DNA of 30,985 nucleotides from an uncultured Rikenellaceae bacterium (GCA_937906485.1 CALCYB010000116.1:1-30985), one strand, 5' to 3'; numbered from the stretch's first letter, positions 22,913 through 30,266 are shown. Notes: generated from the letters alone by a model not told the origin. A program made the numbers and translations.

Positions 22913-23940
22913 TCGGTCTTTCTTTGTATTTGATGGTAAATGGTTTTGTACAGGTCGGCGGCCTGGCGGATTTCGCTCCAGCGGATGGATTCATCCTCCG
23001 TATGGGCTACCAGGATGGAGCCGGGGCCGCAGATGATTTTATGCGTGTAGCCGGGCAGGTGGGGAGCGTCGTTTCCAAAGGCGACGGTTGTGGTGGGAAA
23101 TCCTTCCAGGGTATAGTAATGAGCGGGGGTGTCACCACCGTGAGCGATGATGTGGGTGTATTCATTGCGCAGCTCATCCATGACCTGGCAGACTTGTCGG
23201 TCCGAGACGAACGTGGTCCGGAAATAGATGCGGAAACGGACCTGGTCGCTCAGCATGTTCTGTGCATTGTCGCTGTGCAGTTGTCCGATGTTCCAGGTGG
23301 TTGCTCCCAGGATCGGGTCAGTCGGGAAATCAATGGTCTGAAGACGGTTGATCCATTCGTTGAACCGGAGGATGGCACTGATGCCGTGCTCCGGGTATCC
23401 GGAGTGGGCACTCTGCCCCTGGAGAATGACTTCAAAGGACTTGGTTCCCTTGCACGCGGTCACCATCCGGTTGTCAGTAGGTTCACCAACAACCAGGTAG
23501 GGGGTCGGGGCCACCTGATTGCGCACCATCTTGGCTCCGTGGGAGCCGGTCTCTTCGCCGGAAACCAGCAGCAGACCGAAATCCGTACAGCCCATTTCTT
23601 CCAATTCGACGCAGGCGGTGTACATGGCATAGATCTGCCCTTTGGCGTCACAACTGCCCCGGCCATAGATCCGTATGTCTTCCGATGCTTCCTGTTCCTG
23701 AGCCGGAATCCGTTCCGTGCGGGCAGGAATGAAAGGTGGCACGGTGTCCAGGTGGGTACAGAATACGACCCGGGGTTTCCCCCATGAAAAATAGAGGTTC
23801 AGGGAACCGTCACCCACCTCAAACAGTTCTACCTCGCAGCGGGCCGTGGCAAATCCGTAGGCCAAAAATTCAGCCAGCCGACGTTCCTTTCCCGAGGTCG
23901 AGTCCATGTTGATCAGGTTGAGAAAATCATCCAATCTCAT
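22909..23940 (-). CDS. M20-family metallo-deacylase, probable succinyl-diaminopimelate desuccinylase
   Basis: Zinc-dependent amidohydrolase of 343 residues. Metal and catalytic residues are visible: His63 and Asp65 in CTHLDTVPP, Asp98 in GRGSCDAKG, the Glu129/Glu130 pair in SGEETGSHG, Glu153 in GEPTD, and the C-terminal His in GPGSILVAHTEDES. A dimerisation domain lies between (KSFEVILQGQSAHSGYP). Sequence alone places it between ArgE, LysK and DapE. Being first in an operon with dapD and dapA, its most likely job is removal of succinate from N-succinyl-LL-DAP (DapE). Start: ATG 23940 gives MRLDDFLNL; the 32-codon upstream extension crosses the promoter and is rejected. Alternative: an N-acyl-ornithine or -citrulline deacylase. 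Confidence 0.8.
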   Translation of the reverse strand: MRLDDFLNLINMDSTSGKERRLAEFLAYGFATARCEVELFEVGDGSLNLYFSWGKPRVVFCTHLDTVPPFIPARTERIPAQEQEASEDIRIYGRGSCDAKGQIYAMYTACVELEEMGCTDFGLLLVSGEETGSHGAKMVRNQVAPTPYLVVGEPTDNRMVTACKGTKSFEVILQGQSAHSGYPEHGISAILRFNEWINRLQTIDFPTDPILGATTWNIGQLHSDNAQNMLSDQVRFRIYFRTTFVSDRQVCQVMDELRNEYTHIIAHGGDTPAHYYTLEGFPTTTVAFGNDAPHLPGYTHKIICGPGSILVAHTEDESIRWSEIRQAADLYKTIYHQIQRKTE

Positions 23941-23961
23941 TAATTGTAAAATTTTGTAGCA

Positions 23962-23991
23962 CAAAAGTAAAAAATAGTTGTTTTCTGCAAA
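23962..23991 (-). promoter_or_regulatory. Promoter of the DAP/lysine operon
   Basis: On the minus strand, TTTG (23991-23988) and TACTTTTG (23969-23962) are separated by 18 bases, a good match to the Bacteroidetes consensus. The predicted leader of about 15-20 bases is too short for a lysine riboswitch, so control must be by a repressor, by activity or by another mechanism. Confidence 0.65.
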
Positions 23992-24016
23992 ATTTTTTAA
24001 AAATAATCTCCAAAAA

Positions 24017-24048
24017 TTTGCAATAATAAAAGGCATTTATTTATTTTG
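24017..24048 (+). promoter_or_regulatory. Putative promoter of the SPFH gene cluster
   Basis: TTTG (24017-24020) and TTATTTTG (24041-24048) are 20 bases apart. The second base of the -7 box deviates from TAnnTTTG. It is back to back with the DAP operon promoter. Confidence 0.4.
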
Positions 24049-24093
24049 TGATATCAAAATAATATCAAATCAATTTAATAATACTTGAAGATT

Positions 24094-25035
24094 ATGAAAG
24101 AATGTAATTTTTCTGGATTTCGTACGAATGGTTTTTTGATGCTGTTTGTTCTGTTGCTGCTGGTGCCGGCAGTTTGTGTGGCTGCGGTCTTGTGGACTTC
24201 GGAGTATGTCTTCATCCCGACCCTGATTGTGTTGGGCCTGTGCTGGCTGATTGCTTTGTTTGGTTTCATGTCTCTGGAACCCAATGAGGCTCGTGTTATG
24301 GTTTTCTTCGGCCAGTACAAAGGGACTTTTACCCAGACCGGTTTCTTCTGGGTCAATCCGTTTTACACCAAGAAAAAACTTTCCATGCGCGCCAGAAACC
24401 TGGATGTGCCTCCGATCAAGGTCAATGACAAAGTCGGTAATCCGGTCATGGTTGGTGTCGTGCTGGTGTGGAAGTTGAAAGATACCTACAAAGCGATGTT
24501 TGAAATCGACTCACAAACCATGGCCAAGAGCAGCAAGACGGCTGAGGACGTTGTTGTGACCTTGTCCAAGGTGATGAATGCCTTTGAGAACTTTGTTAAA
24601 GTCCAAAGTGATGCCGCCTTGCGTCACGTGGTGACCCGCTACAATTATGACAACAACGAAGGCGATCCGGAAGAAGTGACCCTGCGTTCCGGTGGGGATG
24701 AAATCAATGAAATCCTGGAAAGGACGTTGAATGACCGTCTGGCCATGGCGGGAATCGAAGTGGTGGAAGCCCGGATCAACTACCTGGCTTATGCTCCCGA
24801 GATTGCTGCGGTGATGTTGCGTCGCCAACAGGCTTCGGCGGTGATTTCTGCTCGTGAGAAGATCGTGGAAGGAGCCGTTTCCATGGTGAAGATGGCTTTG
24901 GACAAGCTCAGCGAAGAGGAAATTGTGGAACTGGACAACGAACGCCGTGCTGCGATGGTCAGCAATCTGCTGGTGGTGCTCTGTGCCGATGAAGCCGCAC
25001 AACCGGTGGTGAATACAGGTACCCTTTACAATTAA
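24094..25035 (+). CDS. SPFH/Band 7 domain membrane protein
   Basis: Membrane-anchored protein of 313 residues from ATG 24094 (a TTG at 24085 is rejected). Two hydrophobic segments at about 14-34 and 39-59 form an N-terminal membrane hairpin. An SPFH/PHB (flotillin, stomatin, prohibitin-type) domain follows at about 60-250 (LEPNEARVMVFFGQYKGT, WVNPFYTKK, VNDKVGNPVMVGVVLVWKL, VVEARINYLAYAPEIA). A helical region with alternating charge follows, expected to oligomerise. Such proteins organise membrane domains or chaperone membrane proteases. It is followed at 27 bases by a small ribbon-helix-helix gene, itself overlapping a hydrolase gene; the three are probably co-transcribed. Precise role unknown. 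Confidence 0.88.
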   Translation: MKECNFSGFRTNGFLMLFVLLLLVPAVCVAAVLWTSEYVFIPTLIVLGLCWLIALFGFMSLEPNEARVMVFFGQYKGTFTQTGFFWVNPFYTKKKLSMRARNLDVPPIKVNDKVGNPVMVGVVLVWKLKDTYKAMFEIDSQTMAKSSKTAEDVVVTLSKVMNAFENFVKVQSDAALRHVVTRYNYDNNEGDPEEVTLRSGGDEINEILERTLNDRLAMAGIEVVEARINYLAYAPEIAAVMLRRQQASAVISAREKIVEGAVSMVKMALDKLSEEEIVELDNERRAAMVSNLLVVLCADEAAQPVVNTGTLYN

Positions 25036-25062
25036 TGACGGCTCTTAATTATTATACGATCT

Positions 25063-25245
25063 ATGGCGTCAAAAGATAAAACCAAAAGCTTTGTGCTGCG
25101 TGTGGATCCTCAGATGATGGATGCCTTGGAACGCTGGGCTGCAGATGAATTCCGCAGTGTCAACGGTCAGCTCCAGTGGATCATAGCGGAGGCTTTGCGT
25201 AAAAGCGGACGGGCGCCGAAAACTGAAAAGCATGAAAAAGATTAG
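25063..25245 (+). CDS. Small Arc-like ribbon-helix-helix protein
   Basis: A 60-residue protein with the Arc/MetJ-type pattern: a short beta strand (SFVLRVDP), then two helices (QMMDALERWAADEF and NGQLQWIIAEALRKSGR) and a basic tail. Proteins of this form dimerise to bind DNA. The gene sits 27 bases after the SPFH gene and overlaps the hydrolase gene by 14 bases. No toxin-like partner is adjacent, so a classic toxin-antitoxin role is not supported. It may autoregulate the cluster; that is inference. Confidence 0.8.
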   Translation: MASKDKTKSFVLRVDPQMMDALERWAADEFRSVNGQLQWIIAEALRKSGRAPKTEKHEKD

Positions 25246-26581
25246 CAGTAAAATCCGTTTTGTCGTGATGTTGCTGGCGGTGACCTGGATGGCAGGACCG
25301 CTCTACGGACAGACTTCGGCGCTGGTGGTCGGGACGTGGAAAGGCGTTCTGGAAGCAGCCAATAATCTTGAAATCTATTTTACCATCCGACAAGGACCGG
25401 AGGCCCTTTCGGCAACGATGTCTGTGCCAGCTCAGGGGGCTCGTGACCTGCCTGTGGACCGGGTGACCTTTGATGGCCTGAACCTGACCCTGGAGGTCGA
25501 TGCGCTGATGATGAAGTATACCGGAATGTTGCTTCGCGGAACTTTTTCCGGAACACTGTCCCAGTACGGCATCTCTTATGCCATGGCGCTGGTAAAAGGA
25601 CAGATCCCGCAACCTTCGCGTCCACAAGAGCCGCAGCCGCCTTATCCCTATCAGGAACAGACTGTGGTGTTTCACAACGAACGAGATGGAATAGATCTGG
25701 CTGGTACATTGACCCTGCCTGAGGGAGAAGGCCCCTTTGATGCAGTGGTTCTGGTATCCGGCAGTGGTCCGCAGAACCGGGATGAAGAGCTGATGGGGCA
25801 CAAACCTTTCCTGGTGCTTGCCGATGCCTTGACCCGCGCCGGTTATGCGGTCCTGCGTTATGATGACCGTGGTGTGGGTGAGTCAGGGGGTACGCAGGTG
25901 GGAGCCACTACCGAAGATCTGTCATATGATGCACAGGCTGCGCTGGCTTTTCTCAAAGACAAGGACAACATGGCCCGCGTGGGGATCTTGGGCCATAGTG
26001 AAGGAGCAGGCATTGCCTTTCTGGTGGCATCCCGTACCTCCCAATGTGATTTCGTGATTTCATTGGCGGGCCCCGGCGTACGTGGGGATCAGGTGTTGCT
26101 CGCCCAGCAAAGAGCCATTCTCTCGGCTTCAGGGATGACACCGGCCCAGTTGGATCAGGTGGAGCAGGCCAACCGTCAGATTTTTGACCGGATCCTGGCT
26201 TCTACGGCCAACGACGAGGCCTTCCGTCAGGAAATCCTGCAAATGGTCGGCGGGGATGAGGCTACTGCCGCACAATTGTTGGATCCCTGGATGTACAGTT
26301 TCATCCGTTTTTCCCCCGAAGAGGTCATACGCCAGGTACGTGTGCCGGTCTTGGCAATCAATGGCACCAAGGACTTGCAGGTCATCGCTTCACAGAACCT
26401 GCCTGCTATCGGTAAAGCTTTGCAGCAGGCCGGTAACTCCCAGGTCACTTTGTTGGAGATGGAAGGACTCAATCACCTCGGACAGCATTGCCAGAGCGGA
26501 CACCCGCAGGAATATGTCATGATTGAAGAGACGATTGCACCGGAAATTCTGGAGGCGATTCTGGAATTCCTGAAAAAGTAA
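25232..26581 (+). CDS. Secreted alpha/beta hydrolase with an N-terminal beta domain
   Basis: Exported serine hydrolase of 449 residues. The signal peptide is MKKISSKIRFVVMLLAVTWM, cleaved near LYGQ. A beta-rich domain lies at about 30-125 (VVGTWKGVLEA, LEIYFTIRQG), then a proline-rich linker (QPSRPQEPQPPYPY). The hydrolase fold begins at about 145. It shows an oxyanion-region motif VSGSGPQNRDEE, RYDDRGVGESGG, the nucleophile elbow GHSEGAG (Ser256), a catalytic Asp in NGTKDLQV (Asp381) and a His in GLNHLG (His415). It belongs to the prolyl-oligopeptidase/serine-aminopeptidase-like (S9/S33) group of alpha/beta hydrolases; an esterase or peptidase substrate cannot be distinguished. It overlaps the preceding small gene by 14 bases, so translation may be coupled. 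Location is probably the periplasm. Confidence 0.88.
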   Translation: MKKISSKIRFVVMLLAVTWMAGPLYGQTSALVVGTWKGVLEAANNLEIYFTIRQGPEALSATMSVPAQGARDLPVDRVTFDGLNLTLEVDALMMKYTGMLLRGTFSGTLSQYGISYAMALVKGQIPQPSRPQEPQPPYPYQEQTVVFHNERDGIDLAGTLTLPEGEGPFDAVVLVSGSGPQNRDEELMGHKPFLVLADALTRAGYAVLRYDDRGVGESGGTQVGATTEDLSYDAQAALAFLKDKDNMARVGILGHSEGAGIAFLVASRTSQCDFVISLAGPGVRGDQVLLAQQRAILSASGMTPAQLDQVEQANRQIFDRILASTANDEAFRQEILQMVGGDEATAAQLLDPWMYSFIRFSPEEVIRQVRVPVLAINGTKDLQVIASQNLPAIGKALQQAGNSQVTLLEMEGLNHLGQHCQSGHPQEYVMIEETIAPEILEAILEFLKK

Positions 26582-26600
26582 GCGTGCCGGATCAGCCTTA

Positions 26601-26636
26601 CAAAAGATGCCCCCAAGGTCGGACCAAGGGGGCATC
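26601..26636 (-). terminator. Hairpin terminator between convergent genes
   Basis: GATGCCCCC (26606-26614) pairs with GGGGGCATC (26628-26636), with GGTC/GACC able to pair inside the loop. Read on the minus strand the stem is followed by TTTTG (26605-26601), so it terminates the M49 gene best. On the plus strand it is followed by GTTGTG and may still attenuate the hydrolase transcript. Confidence 0.75.
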
Positions 26637-26661
26637 GTTGTGTTGTAGCAGGATTCGACTG

Positions 26662-28293
26662 TTATTGGAACAGGACTTCAGCTCCTTGGTGGAAGCGGAT
26701 GTCTTTCGGAATACCGGCATTGTTGATCATATCCAGGTCGGCTTGGAGAGCGGGGGTGATGCCTCCGTTCTTGCTGCGGAATTCAGTAGCGAATTCGTAG
26801 TTGCCGTCACCTTGGGTGGTCAGAATCAGGTCTGCCCAGCTGTTGATGGCTGCTTTTGCTTTGGGGAAGTCGATGATGAACTTGCCGTCAGCATTGCGGG
26901 AGAATGCACCTTGTTGTTCCATGTAGTTGAAGCACATCATGTTTGCTTTTCCGTGGGAAGAGGCTGCACCGAAACGTACAGAGCGGAGGATACCGGCGAT
27001 GTAGGTGGTGATGGCTTCTTCTTCGGTAATGTTGGTGATTTCTCCCATTTCGATGAGCTTGCATACCATGAACAGACCCAGGATGTCCGCTTTGGCTTCT
27101 TCCCATGAGGTCTTTTCGGTACCCATGGCTGCGTCAACCGTACCTTTGCCGTTGATGGTTTGTTTGATACCCAGACCGTGAGCCACTTCGTGGAAGGTCA
27201 CGTTCCAGAAGAAAGCGTCAAAGTTCAGGAATTGTACTTGGGACGGATCCATGACCAATTGGCCGATGGGCATCAGGATCTTGTCAAATTTGGCTTGCAT
27301 GGAGTTGCGCAATTGGAGACGGCGGGTGCCTTTGAGGGCGTGTACACGTTCGTCGTTGGGCAGGTTGATGGCGATGGTCTTGCTGCCTGAGTTGCAGTCA
27401 CCGGCATAGAAGACCGCATCGTAAACGTTCAGGTCAGAAGAAGTGCCGGGAACGAAGGTCTTGTATTCGGGTTTGCAGGGCAGTTCCTTTTGCAGAGCAG
27501 GAAGCAGGGCTACGAATTTTGCCAGGTCTTTGCTGCGGGCTTCGTCCTTGAGCAGGATAAAGGATTCGTAGGAAGTCTTGGTTTCCTGGAATTTGTCGTC
27601 GTAGCTTTCGATGGGGCCGATCACAAAGTCGATACGGCTGTCCTTCATGTCCATCCAAGCCAGGTCGCTGGCCAGGTAATCGTCGGTACGGAAGGCTTCA
27701 ATGCGTTTGAGCAGGTAGTTCTTCAGACCGGGGTCTTCGGCCAGGTCTGCGGCTTGTTGCAGCAGTTCGCACATGCGGTTGACTTCTTCTGCATAGGCTT
27801 CGTGGTACCATACGGTCTTCAGGCTGCCGTCTTCGTTGCGGCGAAGAACGGTGTACCAGGAGGATTTGTTCGGGTCATCAAAGGCTTCGAATTCTTCCAG
27901 GGTAATGTCTTGCGGGTAGTAGTTGCAGGTAGCCGGTTTTTCACCATAGTCAGGCAGGAAGGGTTTGTTGTTGTCCAGACGGTCCCAGGCACCGTATTGG
28001 ATCATGCCGAATTCTTTGGCGTGTTCGTCGGTCAGGTTTTCGATGATGGTTTTGTCACCGAAGGTCTGTTGCCAGAACAGGTTGTCGGCGATCTGAGCGA
28101 TTTCAAAGAAGATGTTTACAATCTGCTTTTCGTTGTCGGTCAGGTTGGCGGCCAGGTCCGATTTGAGTTCAACCAAAGCGTATTCGTCCACTTTTGCTTT
28201 CATGGGACATTCTTTGTGTTCGCAAGCGGTGGTGCCGATCAGAGCGGAGCTGCCGATGGCTGCCAGTGCGAGGGTTTTGATGGTTTTGTTCAT
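26662..28293 (-). CDS. M49-like (dipeptidyl-peptidase III-type) zinc peptidase, predicted lipoprotein
   Basis: Predicted exported zinc peptidase of 543 residues. A hydrophobic N-terminus ends in LIGTTAC (Cys24), a possible though not ideal lipobox. The zinc site is HEVAH (368-372) with the second Glu pair in WEEAKAD (398-403), spaced as in M49. It is a pentapeptide HEXXH rather than the HEXXGH of eukaryotic DPP III. The stretches DFVIGPIESYDDKF and NLPNDERV are also typical of the bacterial M49-like group. It is a single gene: promoter upstream, terminator downstream. Codon choice (GAA, CAA) resembles the ribosomal proteins, suggesting high expression. It would release dipeptides or act as an oligopeptidase in the envelope; activity is not proven by sequence. 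Confidence 0.85.
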   Translation of the reverse strand: MNKTIKTLALAAIGSSALIGTTACEHKECPMKAKVDEYALVELKSDLAANLTDNEKQIVNIFFEIAQIADNLFWQQTFGDKTIIENLTDEHAKEFGMIQYGAWDRLDNNKPFLPDYGEKPATCNYYPQDITLEEFEAFDDPNKSSWYTVLRRNEDGSLKTVWYHEAYAEEVNRMCELLQQAADLAEDPGLKNYLLKRIEAFRTDDYLASDLAWMDMKDSRIDFVIGPIESYDDKFQETKTSYESFILLKDEARSKDLAKFVALLPALQKELPCKPEYKTFVPGTSSDLNVYDAVFYAGDCNSGSKTIAINLPNDERVHALKGTRRLQLRNSMQAKFDKILMPIGQLVMDPSQVQFLNFDAFFWNVTFHEVAHGLGIKQTINGKGTVDAAMGTEKTSWEEAKADILGLFMVCKLIEMGEITNITEEEAITTYIAGILRSVRFGAASSHGKANMMCFNYMEQQGAFSRNADGKFIIDFPKAKAAINSWADLILTTQGDGNYEFATEFRSKNGGITPALQADLDMINNAGIPKDIRFHQGAEVLFQ

Positions 28294-28341
28294 AATGTTT
28301 AAAATGTATCTGATAAAAATGTAATGTTCCGCTACGGATTG

Positions 28342-28350
28342 GCGAAGATA
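28342..28350 (-). promoter_or_regulatory. Possible -7 box for the M49 peptidase gene
   Basis: Minus-strand TATCTTCGC resembles TAnnTTTGC with one mismatch and lies 49 bases before the ATG. TACATTTT, nearer the gene, is an alternative. The site sits just after the stop of the DUF4294 gene. Confidence 0.35.
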
Positions 28351-28354
28351 GTAA

Positions 28355-29050
28355 TTATTTTATGGAATTGATGATATCGTTGTATTTGACGGGAAGTTTG
28401 GGCGGGTAGGAGCCGAAGATCGAGTAGTACAGGTAGTCAAATTGTCCGGCATGGTAGATCTGTACCAGTTCTTCCAGTTCCTTGTCTTCCCCGAATTTGT
28501 CGTAAGGAGTTTTGAGGTTGGCCCCGAAGATTTTTCCGACGCCTTGCCAGAAGCCGGCAGCCGCACCGCCCCGGTATTCTTTGATGATGTAATAGGAAGT
28601 GATGCCGATTTCCCGGTCAATGAGCCGCAGCAGCATCCGGCCTTGGGAGAAGGTCAGCTTGCGCAGAGGACCTTCAAACTCTTGGAACAGCTCTTCCTGA
28701 AAATGGCTCAGGTATTTTTCCCGCTCCCTGGCGGTGAGTTCATGGGTGGCCAGGTAGGTCTCTGCCGTGTCCAGCCGGGCCTTGGCAATCAGGGCATAAG
28801 GATAGGTTTTGGCGAAGTTGTGTACGGTCTTGTAGAACTTGCGCCATTGGCGGCCTTCTTTGCCACGATTCGGGAAGTCAAACTTGTAGGCCGGTGGAAG
28901 ATCGCTCACATAGACCGTGTCCTGGTCTTCGATGATGAAGCGCATCAGCTGGCTCGGTGTGAACTTTTGCCGGGTAGTTTGGGCGGCTGCCTGGTGCGAA
29001 GTGCCACCCAGCAGCAGCGAAAAGAAAAACAGTAACCACGTATATTTCAT
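28355..29050 (-). CDS. DUF4294 family exported protein
   Basis: Exported protein of 231 residues belonging to the Bacteroidetes family DUF4294, whose function is unknown. The signal peptide is MKYTWLLFFFSLLLGG, cleaved near AAAQ. The mature part has DTVYVSDLPPAYKFDFP, RKFYKTVHNFAKTYPYALIA, then a helical region (AREREKYLSHFQEELFQEFE), a basic KLTFSQGRMLLRLIDRE and GITSYYIIKEYRGGAAAGFW. These last two stretches are the family's most conserved part. It is probably periplasmic. It is divergent from the ribosomal gene rplP and precedes the M49 gene on the same strand by 61 bases, which has a possible promoter of its own. Confidence 0.85.
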   Translation of the reverse strand: MKYTWLLFFFSLLLGGTSHQAAAQTTRQKFTPSQLMRFIIEDQDTVYVSDLPPAYKFDFPNRGKEGRQWRKFYKTVHNFAKTYPYALIAKARLDTAETYLATHELTAREREKYLSHFQEELFQEFEGPLRKLTFSQGRMLLRLIDREIGITSYYIIKEYRGGAAAGFWQGVGKIFGANLKTPYDKFGEDKELEELVQIYHAGQFDYLYYSIFGSYPPKLPVKYNDIINSIK

Positions 29051-29082
29051 AGATGTCTGTACCCCTCAAATTTTATTCCACG

Positions 29083-29091
29083 GCAAAAATA
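29083..29091 (-). promoter_or_regulatory. -7 box of the DUF4294 gene
   Basis: Minus-strand TATTTTTGC is an exact TAnnTTTG plus C, 33 bases before the ATG. No clear -33 element is seen at the standard distance. Confidence 0.55.
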
Positions 29092-29221
29092 CAAATTTTG
29101 TCAAACATGACGTTTGGACCTTTCCCTCGCGTGTCAAAAATGCGCGCCGGTAAAATTTTCTTATCTCCGTAACTTGCTGAAAATACTTTTTTTGGGTGTT
29201 TGATTTTTGTGTCAAAATATA

Positions 29222-29237
29222 TTTGAAAATTTTCAAA
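29222..29237. repeat. Perfect 16-base palindrome upstream of the rplP promoter
   Basis: TTTGAAAATTTTCAAA is its own reverse complement and ends 6 bases before the -33 box of the ribosomal promoter. It could be an operator or an A/T-rich upstream element; chance in AT-rich DNA is also possible. Confidence 0.5.
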
Positions 29238-29243
29238 AAAATG

Positions 29244-29274
29244 TTGTTACATAAGATTTTTTGTCTATATTTGC
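29244..29274 (+). promoter_or_regulatory. Promoter of the rplP-led ribosomal operon
   Basis: TTG (29244-29246) and TATATTTGC (29266-29274) are separated by 19 bases, the best promoter match in the window. Transcription would start near 29281, giving a leader of about 80 bases. Confidence 0.75.
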
Positions 29275-29361
29275 ATCCCGATATTATGCGGAAAAGTCTG
29301 TTATCTTATTGATTGACAGAGAATTAAACGGAATAATTGTTAAGTTAAAACTTATAGAACA

Positions 29362-29784
29362 ATGTTACAACCGAAGAAAACTAAGTTTAGAAGGCAGCAA
29401 AAAGGCCGGATGAAAGGCAATGCTCACAGAGGAAGTCAATTGGCTTTTGGTTCTTTCGGAATCAAAACTTTGGAACCCTGCTGGTTGACCGGTCAACAAA
29501 TCGAAGCTGCACGTCAGGCGGTAGTACGTTACATGAAACGTGAAGGTAAAATCTGGATCCGTGTATTCCCTGACAAGCCGTTTACTAAGAAACCTGCAGA
29601 AGTGCGTATGGGTAAAGGTAAGGGTGCTCCCGAAGGATTTGTTGCTCCCATTACTCCTGGCCGTATGTTGATCGAAGCAGAAGGCGTTCCGATGGAAGTT
29701 GCAAAAGAAGCTCTCCGCTTGGGTGCGCAAAAATTGCCCGTTACCACCAAGTTTGTGGTTCGCAGAGATTATGTTGAAAACTAA
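29362..29784 (+). CDS. rplP: 50S ribosomal protein L16
   Basis: Large-subunit protein near the A site and peptidyl transferase centre. The 140-residue protein starts MLQPKKTKFRRQQKGRMKG and carries the family signatures (RGSQLAFGSFGIK, IWIRVFPDKPFTKKPAEVRM, GKGKGAPEGFVAPI). It is complete and normal in length. It is unusual in being the first gene of a transcription unit: normally rpsC precedes it, but here a divergent DUF4294 gene and a strong promoter do. The following genes keep the canonical order. Confidence 0.97.
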   Translation: MLQPKKTKFRRQQKGRMKGNAHRGSQLAFGSFGIKTLEPCWLTGQQIEAARQAVVRYMKREGKIWIRVFPDKPFTKKPAEVRMGKGKGAPEGFVAPITPGRMLIEAEGVPMEVAKEALRLGAQKLPVTTKFVVRRDYVEN

Positions 29785-29805
29785 TTAATGGAGGAGAGTG
29801 TAATT

Positions 29806-30006
29806 ATGAAGAGTAGTGAAATTCGCGAGATGTCGGTAAAGGATCTGCGTGACCGCATTGCTACCGAGCAAGCTAACTTGGATCAAATGAGAATGAACCA
29901 CGCTATATCTCCGCTGGAAGATTCTTCCAAAATCAGAAAGGCAAGAAAAGACATTGCCCGTATGCTTACTATTTTAGCAGAAGTTGAAAAATCTGGACAA
30001 AACTAA
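29806..30006 (+). CDS. rpmC: 50S ribosomal protein L29
   Basis: Large-subunit protein near the exit tunnel. It has 66 residues from ATG 29806, preceded by the Shine-Dalgarno-like GGAGGAG; the in-frame ATG at 29788 overlaps that site and gives a non-family N-terminus. MKSSEIREMSVKDLRDRI and the helical second half (DSSKIRKARKDIARMLTIL) are typical. Confidence 0.95.
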   Translation: MKSSEIREMSVKDLRDRIATEQANLDQMRMNHAISPLEDSSKIRKARKDIARMLTILAEVEKSGQN

Positions 30007-30011
30007 AGTTC

Positions 30012-30266
30012 ATGGAAAGAAATTTACGTAAGGAAAGAGTAGGAATCGTGGTAAGTAACAAAATGGAAAAATCCATCGTTGTTGCTGTTAAAAGAAAAGT
30101 AAAACACCCTATTTACGGAAAGTTCGTAAATAAAACCACGAAATTTGTTGCCCACGACGAAAATAACGTGTGCGATGAAGGAGATACCGTTCGCATTATG
30201 GAAACTCGCCCGTTGAGCAAGACCAAATGCTGGAGATTAGTAGAAATCGTAGAAAAAGTTAAATAG
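30012..30266 (+). CDS. rpsQ: 30S ribosomal protein S17
   Basis: Small-subunit 16S rRNA-binding protein with OB fold, 84 residues. Signatures are the N-terminal RKERVGIVVSNKMEKSIVVA, YGKFVNKTTKFVAHDE and the final RPLSKTKCWRLVEIVEK. It follows rpmC by 5 bases, as usual in this operon. Confidence 0.97.
   Translation: MERNLRKERVGIVVSNKMEKSIVVAVKRKVKHPIYGKFVNKTTKFVAHDENNVCDEGDTVRIMETRPLSKTKCWRLVEIVEKVK

Larger units (their letters stand above)
29051..29361. other. Divergent promoter region between the DUF4294 gene and rplP
   Basis: This 311-base stretch has no gene. It holds the DUF4294 promoter (29083-29091, minus), a 16-base palindrome at 29222-29237, the rplP promoter at 29244-29274, and a leader of about 80 bases for rplP. 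Two small stems are possible in that leader: TCTGT/ACAGA (29297-29301 and 29316-29320) and TAAGT/ACTTA (29341-29345 and 29350-29354). No remnant of rpsC or other S10-operon genes is seen. Confidence 0.6.

Noticed and set aside
23941..24036. N-terminal extension of the M20 deacylase by 32 codons
   Set aside because: The extension would be coded by the AT-rich promoter region, reads as Phe/Leu/Asn-rich noise, and family members begin near MRLDDF.
23941..24093. Lysine riboswitch upstream of the DAP operon
   Set aside because: The predicted leader is only about 15-20 bases, and the whole intergenic region is AT-rich without the long structured elements of an L-box.
25063..25245. Toxin-antitoxin module built on the small RHH protein
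   Set aside because: Neither neighbour is toxin-like: one is an SPFH membrane protein, the other a secreted hydrolase with signal peptide.
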